Of a stretch of 10,004 nucleotides of DNA, positions 5,143 to 10,004 are shown piece by piece; the first letter of the stretch is position 1; the number at the start of each line of letters is the position of its first letter. Source of the stretch: Candidatus Bathyarchaeota archaeon (GTDB lineage: Archaea; Thermoproteota; Bathyarchaeia; Bathyarchaeales; B26-1); assembly GCA_003662645.1 (NCBI GenBank), contig QMYL01000019.1, positions 1 to 10,004 on the forward strand, given 5' to 3'. The position numbers and the translations under genes were made by a program. The notes below the pieces were generated by a model. The model was not told where the DNA came from. It saw nothing but the letters and a program-made list of their open reading frames with translations, and ran no database searches.

Positions 5143-6666
5143 TCATAACGGCTCGTTCAGCCTCTTCCCAGTCTTCTCCATCCACTCCTTGATGGGGATG
5201 GCGAACTGCTTCTCAACCTCGCTCCTGTATATGCTGTTGTAGGTGCAGAAGGACCTTATCCTTCCATCCGGGGTTGCGTAGTGTATCGCGCACCTCTGAA
5301 CCCTGTCTAGGTCTAGGTTCCACACATCCTGGAAGTGCATTATCCCTATCATCACAACATTATACATCAGTTCGGATAATGCATCTAGGCTCCCTTTAGT
5401 GACGATATTCCGGATGAGGCGCCTTATAAGCTCTGACTTCACCATAGGTAGGAACCTCAAGGCCTCCACCTTGGCTCTGGTCCTCCTCCCCTTCAATCCG
5501 AGGTAATATATGCTCCACAAGATGTCGGCAAATTTGTCAACATCTACGTATCGTGTTATGGGCTTGTAAGAGCCGTCCCCATCGACTATTATGAACGTTG
5601 AGGCGCCGCACATCGGGTGCATAGTGAACTCCGGGTACATCCGGTTCTTAAGGAACTCCATGCCCCTGGCTATCGGGGTTGGCCAGTTGACGGGCCTCCA
5701 ATCCTTAACCGAGACAGCCCCATCGGTCTGTTCCTCTATGAGCTTTATGGCGTCGGGTATCGTTATCCTGAGCCTACGCATCTCCTCCTTCCTAGCCCTC
5801 CCAGCCATCGAGATGGGTTGTATATTCACGCACCGGACGACATCCGAGTTCTTAACTGCATACTCGATTATTGAGCCTAGGTCCCCATCGTTCACGCCCT
5901 TAGCCAAGGTGACGACCAGAACTATAGACCTCAAGCCTATTTCCCTAGCGTTCTCTATGACCTTATCCTTTATCGGTACGAGGCCCGTCCTACCTCGGAG
6001 CTGTTTGTATATCTCCTCCCTCAACCCATCGAACTGGAGGTATAGGGTGTTCATCCCAGCGTCGTAGAGCTCCTTGAAGTAGCCCACATCCTCAGCCAGC
6101 CTTAAGCCGTTAGTGTTAACCTCGATGTGGTCTATGCCGGCCTTCCTAGCCTCCCTTATGAGGTCTGGGAGGTCGTTCCTCAGGGTTGGCTCCCCACCGC
6201 TGAATTGGAGGGCGTTGCAGGCCCAGGGGCTGTTAGACCTTAACAACTTTATCATATCAACTATCTGCTCGTAGGTTGGCTCGTAGACGTAGTTGGCCGC
6301 CCCGGCGTAGGCGAAGCATATCGGACACGCCATGTTGCAGCGGTTTGTGACATCTATTATACCGAGTATCGTATGCGTCTTGTGTTGTGGGCATAATCCA
6401 CAGTCGAAGGGGCAGCCCTTCGATATGCTCGTTATGGGGTTCTCCAATCCGCGGCCCATGTATCTGGCTGTGTTCCAGTTTCTGTAGAACCACTTGTATA
6501 GCTCCGCGTCGCCCCAGTAGACATCCTCAAACTTCCCGTGTTCTGGGCATGTCTTCTCTAGGTAGATGACCTCGTCCTCCTCGTATATCCTCATCGGTAT
6601 CCTTCTCAGGCATACCGGGCATATGCTTGCGGAGTAAGCCTCGAACTTCTCCTCCTCAGCCAACAA
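5143..6666 (-). CDS. tes: Radical SAM enzyme of the tetraether lipid synthase (Tes/GDGT-MAS, MJ0619-like) family
   Basis: Members join the phytanyl chain ends of archaeol-type lipids to make membrane-spanning tetraethers. The protein has 507 residues, close to the family length. Cysteine clusters in order: C16-x2-C19 with C40 (CPVC...CPEHG, rubredoxin-like), C85-x3-C89-x2-C92 (auxiliary Fe-S), and C110-x3-C114-x2-C117, the radical SAM motif, followed by the SAM-binding FSGGEP (155-160) and VNTNG (183-187). C353, C459 and C474 may be further cluster ligands. The C-terminal block HFQDVWNLDLDRVQRC and HYATPDGRIRSFCTYN is family-typical. The TTG start at 6666 has GGAGG six nt before it. Earlier work on MJ0619 proposed pterin methylation; tetraether formation is the later assignment. 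The next gene, taw1, is divergent. No other lipid gene is nearby. Confidence 0.85.
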   Translation of the reverse strand: MLAEEEKFEAYSASICPVCLRRIPMRIYEEDEVIYLEKTCPEHGKFEDVYWGDAELYKWFYRNWNTARYMGRGLENPITSISKGCPFDCGLCPQHKTHTILGIIDVTNRCNMACPICFAYAGAANYVYEPTYEQIVDMIKLLRSNSPWACNALQFSGGEPTLRNDLPDLIREARKAGIDHIEVNTNGLRLAEDVGYFKELYDAGMNTLYLQFDGLREEIYKQLRGRTGLVPIKDKVIENAREIGLRSIVLVVTLAKGVNDGDLGSIIEYAVKNSDVVRCVNIQPISMAGRARKEEMRRLRITIPDAIKLIEEQTDGAVSVKDWRPVNWPTPIARGMEFLKNRMYPEFTMHPMCGASTFIIVDGDGSYKPITRYVDVDKFADILWSIYYLGLKGRRTRAKVEALRFLPMVKSELIRRLIRNIVTKGSLDALSELMYNVVMIGIMHFQDVWNLDLDRVQRCAIHYATPDGRIRSFCTYNSIYRSEVEKQFAIPIKEWMEKTGKRLNEPL

Positions 6667-6814
6667 TCCATTCCTCCAAAGAACGAAGTCACCTGAAGAT
6701 TCAACTATCTATTAACGACGTAATAGATAATTATTTCTATAATCCCAGCATTAATTAGTGCTCAAGGCTTCATCCCTGGTTCCAAACTATCCTTCACCGA
6801 GGAGTTAAAGGGAG
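6667..6814. promoter_or_regulatory. Divergent promoter region between tes and taw1
   Basis: This 148-nt gene-free stretch has a very AT-rich core at about 6705-6760. On the minus strand several TATA-like boxes (for example within 6720-6740) could serve tes, whose ribosome-binding GGAGG is at 6673-6677. On the plus strand TTAATTA at 6751-6757 could serve taw1, with GAGGAG at 6799-6804 ten nt before its TTG. No strong dyad or RNA gene was found. Confidence 0.4.
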
Positions 6815-7756
6815 TTGAGGTCCGAAACCCTAAGCGTCGAGGAGGTCTACCGCAAGCAGGGCTACAGGCTGTTGGGTAGGAATAGGCATAGCGCCGTTAA
6901 GGTATGCAGGTGGACGAAGGAGAGCCTCAGGTCTGGGAGGGTCTGCTATAAGGAGCTGTGGTACCCACCGGTTCAGAGCCACAGATGCATGGAGATGACG
7001 CCGTACATAGGGTGTAACTGCCACTGCCTATACTGCTGGAGGATACACTCAGGGGATAGGCCCGAACTGAAGTGGAAGGAGTTCCCCCTCCCCATAAAGG
7101 AGATGGATGAACCCGGCGAGATAGTGGATGACGCGGTGAGGATGCGCCGTGAACTGTTGATAGGCTTCAAAGGCAACCCGAAGGTCGATAGGGATAAGTT
7201 GATGGAGGCTCTAAAGCCGACCATGATGACGATGAGCCTCACCGGGGAGCCAACCCTATACCCGAGGATATCCGAGCTGGTTGTGGAGGCCCGGAAGAGG
7301 GGTATGATAACCTTCCTCGTTACGAATGGGACGATGCCGAAGGTCTTGGAGGAGATGGATCCCCTACCCTTCCAATTGTACGTGACGGTGTCAGCCCCAG
7401 ACAAGGACACCTACATAAGGTTGGTTAGGCCCCTGATAAGGGACGGATGGGAGAGGCTCAACCAAACGTTAGACCTATTCCCGAGCCTAGACACCAGGAG
7501 GGTCATAAGGCTAACTATGGTGAAGGGCTGGAACATGAAGAGCCCTGAGAAGTATGCGGATATGGTTAGGAGGGCTGAGCCTGATTACGTCGAGGTTAAA
7601 GCCTACGAGTGGGTTGGGGAGAGCCAGAGGAGGCTTCCAAGGTGGGCGATGCCGTACATGGAGGAGATAGAGTCCTTCGCCGCAGAGCTCTCAAAGCTGA
7701 CCGGATACGAGATAGGAGGAAGGTATAAGCCGAGCGGGGCCATCCTACTAAAGTAG
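6815..7756 (+). CDS. taw1: 4-demethylwyosine synthase (TYW1/Taw1), radical SAM
   Basis: Condenses N1-methylguanosine 37 of tRNA-Phe with pyruvate carbons to make the tricyclic 4-demethylwyosine. The protein has 313 residues, the usual archaeal length, without the eukaryotic flavodoxin domain. The auxiliary cluster ligands are C31, C44 and C58, spaced as in the Methanocaldococcus enzyme (C26/C39/C52). Lys46, two residues after C44, corresponds to the lysine that forms a Schiff base with pyruvate. The radical SAM motif is C67-x3-C71-x2-C74-WR, with an extra Cys69 inside it. SLTGEPTLYP (141-150) and LVTNGT (168-173) are the expected SAM-binding motifs. The start is a TTG at 6815 with GAGGAG ten nt upstream; no ATG lies near. 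It is divergent from the tes-like gene and is followed by thiC after about 100 nt that includes a separate promoter, so it is probably monocistronic. Confidence 0.95.
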   Translation: MRSETLSVEEVYRKQGYRLLGRNRHSAVKVCRWTKESLRSGRVCYKELWYPPVQSHRCMEMTPYIGCNCHCLYCWRIHSGDRPELKWKEFPLPIKEMDEPGEIVDDAVRMRRELLIGFKGNPKVDRDKLMEALKPTMMTMSLTGEPTLYPRISELVVEARKRGMITFLVTNGTMPKVLEEMDPLPFQLYVTVSAPDKDTYIRLVRPLIRDGWERLNQTLDLFPSLDTRRVIRLTMVKGWNMKSPEKYADMVRRAEPDYVEVKAYEWVGESQRRLPRWAMPYMEEIESFAAELSKLTGYEIGGRYKPSGAILLK

Positions 7757-7808
7757 AGAAGAAACAAAAGCCGACACTAGATAAGCGCCAATAGTAGTTG
7801 GTAAGGTT

Positions 7809-7827
7809 ACCCTTAAATATCAAGGGT
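7809..7827 (+). promoter_or_regulatory. Palindrome enclosing the thiC TATA box, candidate operator
   Basis: A perfect 6-bp inverted repeat, ACCCTT (7809-7814) and AAGGGT (7822-7827), flanks a 7-nt centre. The TATA-like TTAAATA at 7813-7819 sits inside it. Transcription would begin near 7841, about 14 nt before the GTG start. A protein bound here would block TBP, as expected for a repressor. ThiR, the thiamin-phosphate-responsive regulator of archaea, is the natural candidate, but I do not remember its motif well enough to claim a match. Confidence 0.5.
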
Positions 7828-7854
7828 TTATCACTTCTTTTTAGGTGCATCCTA

Positions 7855-9159
7855 GTGGTTAAGACAATAATGCTCGAGGCGAGGTCAGGCTCCACCCCGG
7901 ATGAGGTTAAGGCTTTAGCTAAGCTTGAGGGGGTTGACCCAGATAAGCTCAGGCGTAGACTGGCTGACGGCAGGGTTATAATCATAAGGAACGAGAGGAG
8001 GAAGGGTAGACTGAAGCAGGTCGGGATCGGCGAGGGCCTCTCAACGAAGGTCAACGTGAACATCGGGACCAGCGCAACGGTGTACAACCTAGAGATGGAG
8101 AGGGAGAAGGCTAAGATCGCGGTTAAGTACGGCTCGGACACGATAATGGACCTGAGCACTGGCGGAGACCTAGACGAGGTTAGAAGAATCCTGATGAGGG
8201 AGTCAGAGCCCCTACCCTTCGGGACTGTTCCAACATACCAGACTTGGATAGAGGGTGTGAAAAGGTATAAGACCCTACCACCGGAGGACCTATTCTTCAA
8301 GGTCTTGGAGAGGCAGCTCAAGGATGGAGTCGACTTCATGACGATACACGCCGGGATAACAAGACAGGTAGCCGAGAGGATGGTGAGGAGCGATAGGGTA
8401 GCGCCTACAGTAAGCCGCGGGGGAGCCATGCTCGCAGCTTGGATGCTCGAGAATGAACGTGAGAACCCCTACTACAAGAACTGGAGCTACCTCCTTGAGT
8501 TATTCGCCGAGTATGACGCTGTCATAAGCCTTGGAGACGCCCTCAGACCAGGAGCCTTAATGGACGCCCACGATGAACTGCAGATATCCGAGCTGATAAA
8601 CCAGGCTAAACTGCTCGAGTCGGCTAGGGAGATGGGGGTTCAAGTTATGGTTGAGGGCCCAGGTCACATGTCCCTAGACAAGGTGGCTACCGACGTAAAG
8701 ATGATGAAATCCATAACGAAGGGTGCCCCGTATTACGTCCTCGGCCCCCTAGTGACCGATATAGCGGTAGGCTACGACCACATAGCCTCAGCCATAGGGG
8801 CGGCCATAGCCGCCGCTGAGGGAGCGGACCTGATATGTTATCTAACACCGGCCGAGCACCTAAGCCTACCAGACCCGGAACAGGTTAAGGAGGGCTTGAT
8901 AGCCTCTAGGATAGCAGCTCACGCTGGGGATATAATAAAGCTTGGTGATAGGGCCTTGAGGAGGGACTATGAGATGAGCGTGGCTAGGGCTAAACTCGAC
9001 TGGAGGAGGGTCTTCAAGTTGAGCATGGACTCCGAGAAGGCTGAGAGGATATACAGACAGTTTGGGGCAGAGGTAGAATCCTGCAACATGTGCGGGCCGT
9101 ACTGCGTATTCCTAATTCTAAACAAGTATGTTAAGAAGGAGGGGGGTAAGCCCCCTTAA
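7855..9159 (+). CDS. thiC: Phosphomethylpyrimidine synthase (HMP-P synthase)
   Basis: Radical SAM enzyme that rearranges aminoimidazole ribotide to HMP-phosphate, the pyrimidine of thiamin. It has 434 residues from the GTG at 7855, the length of the short archaeal/anaerobe form. The frame is open back to 7798, but that stretch contains the TATA box and cannot be translated; GTG 7855 has AGGTG six nt upstream and fits the family start ([12 protein letters not shown]). ATG 7870 is the alternative. Motifs, numbered from 7855: VNVNIGTSA (66-74), STGGD (101-105), THAG near 163-166, VEGPGH (266-271), GYDHI (306-310), PAEHLSLP (332-339), and the C-terminal cluster C410-x2-C413-x3-C417. The last gap is three residues, while the form I know best from aerobic bacteria is Cx2Cx4C. 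A 5-hydroxybenzimidazole synthase (BzaF-type paralogue) is less likely. It converges on the XPF-like gene. Confidence 0.93.
   Translation: MVKTIMLEARSGSTPDEVKALAKLEGVDPDKLRRRLADGRVIIIRNERRKGRLKQVGIGEGLSTKVNVNIGTSATVYNLEMEREKAKIAVKYGSDTIMDLSTGGDLDEVRRILMRESEPLPFGTVPTYQTWIEGVKRYKTLPPEDLFFKVLERQLKDGVDFMTIHAGITRQVAERMVRSDRVAPTVSRGGAMLAAWMLENERENPYYKNWSYLLELFAEYDAVISLGDALRPGALMDAHDELQISELINQAKLLESAREMGVQVMVEGPGHMSLDKVATDVKMMKSITKGAPYYVLGPLVTDIAVGYDHIASAIGAAIAAAEGADLICYLTPAEHLSLPDPEQVKEGLIASRIAAHAGDIIKLGDRALRRDYEMSVARAKLDWRRVFKLSMDSEKAERIYRQFGAEVESCNMCGPYCVFLILNKYVKKEGGKPP
9140..9157. terminator. GC hairpin at the thiC end, between convergent genes
   Basis: Seven base pairs (A9140 to G9146 with C9151 to T9157, one G-U) close on the tetraloop TAAG. 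The hairpin overlaps the last thiC codons and its stop. It lies between two convergent genes 10 nt apart. No T-run follows on the plus strand, so a role in termination or 3'-end stability is only plausible. Confidence 0.35.
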
Positions 9160-9169
9160 AGATGGTCCC

Positions 9170-9901
9170 TCATTCACTTCCAGACCCGTTTTGCTCCTCT
9201 TCTCCCTCGAAGGGCGTGTAGAGAATCCGCTTAACCTTCTCAACTATCTTTGGGCCTAAGCCGCGTATATCCCTAGCCCACCTATCCACACTGGCTAGGG
9301 CGTTGAATGGATTTCCATACGACCTGAGTATCGATACGGCCTTCTCCCTCCCTATGTTTGGGAGGCTGGATATGAAGAATATCTGTGCGTCCGCCGTTGT
9401 CTCAAGCTTCTTCACGGGATGGACGGCTGGGATTCTCCTCTCAACTATCTGCTCCTGCCTGGCTGATGTATAGAGGAAGTCTACCGTCTCCTTGTAGTTG
9501 GTTGTATGTATCATGTTTATGCCTCGTTTAGCTAGGGCGAACATGGCCCCCCAGACCGATGAGGGCTGTATCCTGCTGAACTTGTAGATTATTGGGAGAT
9601 AGCCCTCTATCAGTATGAAGGGTTTGGGGTAGGCGTCCTTGAGGAGGAAGAGCTGCTCGAATAGGTGACGCCTCGTTAGGGTGTAGACGAAGTCTTGAAC
9701 GGTCTTACGCTCGAAGGCGCACTCATCAGAGATCACGTAGTCGCCCTTAGGGAGGGCCTTCACAACCACATCAGCTCCCAACTCCATCAATCCCTTAACT
9801 ATCTTCGGCGAAGCCCTAGCCTCACGGCTATCAACTATTATGGTCGGCTGCTCCACCTCATCCTTACCCTTAATGTACGGAACAAGACTCTCAAAACCCA
9901 T
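9170..9901 (-). CDS. xpf: XPF/ERCC4-family structure-specific nuclease, short (helicase-less) form
   Basis: Cuts branched DNA such as 3' flaps and nicked junctions in repair and replication restart. The protein has 243 residues from the ATG at 9901; a GTG at 9916 would add five. Using the longer numbering, the ERCC4 nuclease domain (25-150) has VDSRE (D29, E32), GDY (58-60) and the catalytic ERKTVQDF block (E69, R70, K71, D75). Two helix-hairpin-helix motifs follow: LPNIGREKAV (about 185-194) and IRGLGPKIVEKV (217-228). There is no helicase domain, as in crenarchaeal XPF. The tail after the second HhH is acidic and Gly/Ser-rich, and I see no QxxLxxFF PCNA-binding motif, which Sulfolobus XPF has at its C-terminus. 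GAGGG at 9910-9914 (minus strand) is eight nt before the ATG and favours the shorter start. Confidence 0.9.
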   Translation of the reverse strand: MGFESLVPYIKGKDEVEQPTIIVDSREARASPKIVKGLMELGADVVVKALPKGDYVISDECAFERKTVQDFVYTLTRRHLFEQLFLLKDAYPKPFILIEGYLPIIYKFSRIQPSSVWGAMFALAKRGINMIHTTNYKETVDFLYTSARQEQIVERRIPAVHPVKKLETTADAQIFFISSLPNIGREKAVSILRSYGNPFNALASVDRWARDIRGLGPKIVEKVKRILYTPFEGEEEQNGSGSE

Positions 9902-9936
9902 AATCCCAACCCTCACACCATAAATCTAAAGACCCG

Positions 9937-9945
9937 TAGATAAAG
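9937..9945 (-). promoter_or_regulatory. Putative TATA box of the XPF-like gene
   Basis: Read on the minus strand, CTTTATCTA is centred about 26 nt before position 9915. Transcription would start at or next to the GTG at 9916, leaving about 15 nt before the ATG at 9901. Judged by eye. Confidence 0.35.
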
Positions 9946-9970
9946 AACTTTACTAAACCCTACAGGCAGA

Positions 9971-10004
9971 TTTTATCTCTAATACCCAACCCCTTCTATG
10001 AGGG
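9971..10004 (+). promoter_or_regulatory. Possible promoter and start of a rightward gene at the window edge
   Basis: TTTTATCT at 9971-9978 lies about 24 nt before an ATG at 9998 that runs into the edge. The spacing suits a leaderless archaeal gene divergent from the XPF-like gene. Only two codons are visible, so no product can be proposed and the call is weak. Confidence 0.2.

Noticed and set aside
5591..6067. 158-codon plus-strand ORF inside tes
   Set aside because: Antisense to a conserved radical SAM gene; no recognisable motif.
7798..7854. N-terminal extension of thiC by 19 codons
   Set aside because: It contains the TATA box and the expected transcription start, and family members begin near VVKTIMLEA.
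7596..8429. 277-codon minus-strand ORF across taw1 and thiC
   Set aside because: Antisense to two strongly recognised genes, Ser/Leu-rich low-information translation, no domain. A shadow of codon bias.
1..10004. CRISPR arrays, insertion sequences, tRNA or rRNA genes
   Set aside because: No regularly spaced repeats, transposase-like proteins or RNA-gene consensus sequences were found on either strand.

Overview
The window reads as archaeal chromosomal DNA, most likely from a thermophilic member of the Thermoproteota/TACK lineages. The gene content supports this: deoxyhypusine synthase, a pyruvoyl SAM decarboxylase next to a branched-chain polyamine synthase (BpsA), 4-demethylwyosine synthase (Taw1), a tetraether-lipid-synthase-type radical SAM enzyme, Mre11, and a short XPF nuclease without a helicase domain. 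AGG/AGA and ATA codons are common, GTG and TTG starts are used, and TATA-like boxes sit about 25 nt before several genes. I cannot name the species. BpsA and tetraether synthesis both fit growth at high temperature.

Layout, left to right. The 5' end of mre11 runs off the left edge on the minus strand. Divergent from it is a cytoplasmic sialidase-like six-bladed propeller protein (+), which converges on a URO-D superfamily protein (-). Divergent again is deoxyhypusine synthase (+), followed by speD and bpsA (+). Between dys and speD lies about 150 nt of non-coding DNA that encodes a strongly self-complementary RNA. bpsA converges on the tes-like gene (-), which shares a divergent intergenic region with taw1 (+). 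Next is thiC (+), with a palindrome laid over its TATA box. thiC converges on an XPF-family nuclease (-) at the right end.

How the genes work together. The core is a polyamine/hypusine block. SpeD makes decarboxylated SAM, the aminopropyl donor that BpsA uses to convert spermidine into N4-branched polyamines. DHS uses spermidine to modify aIF5A. Three other proteins also use SAM or radical chemistry (Tes, Taw1, ThiC), each in its own pathway: membrane tetraether formation, tRNA-Phe wyosine, and the thiamin pyrimidine. Two DNA-repair nucleases flank the window. No mobile elements, CRISPR arrays, tRNAs or rRNAs were seen. No gene-free stretch exceeds about 150 nt.

The most interesting items are: the structured leader (or stand-alone small RNA) with tiny upstream ORFs before speD; the missing conventional start for the N-terminal helix of BpsA; and the palindrome over the thiC TATA box.
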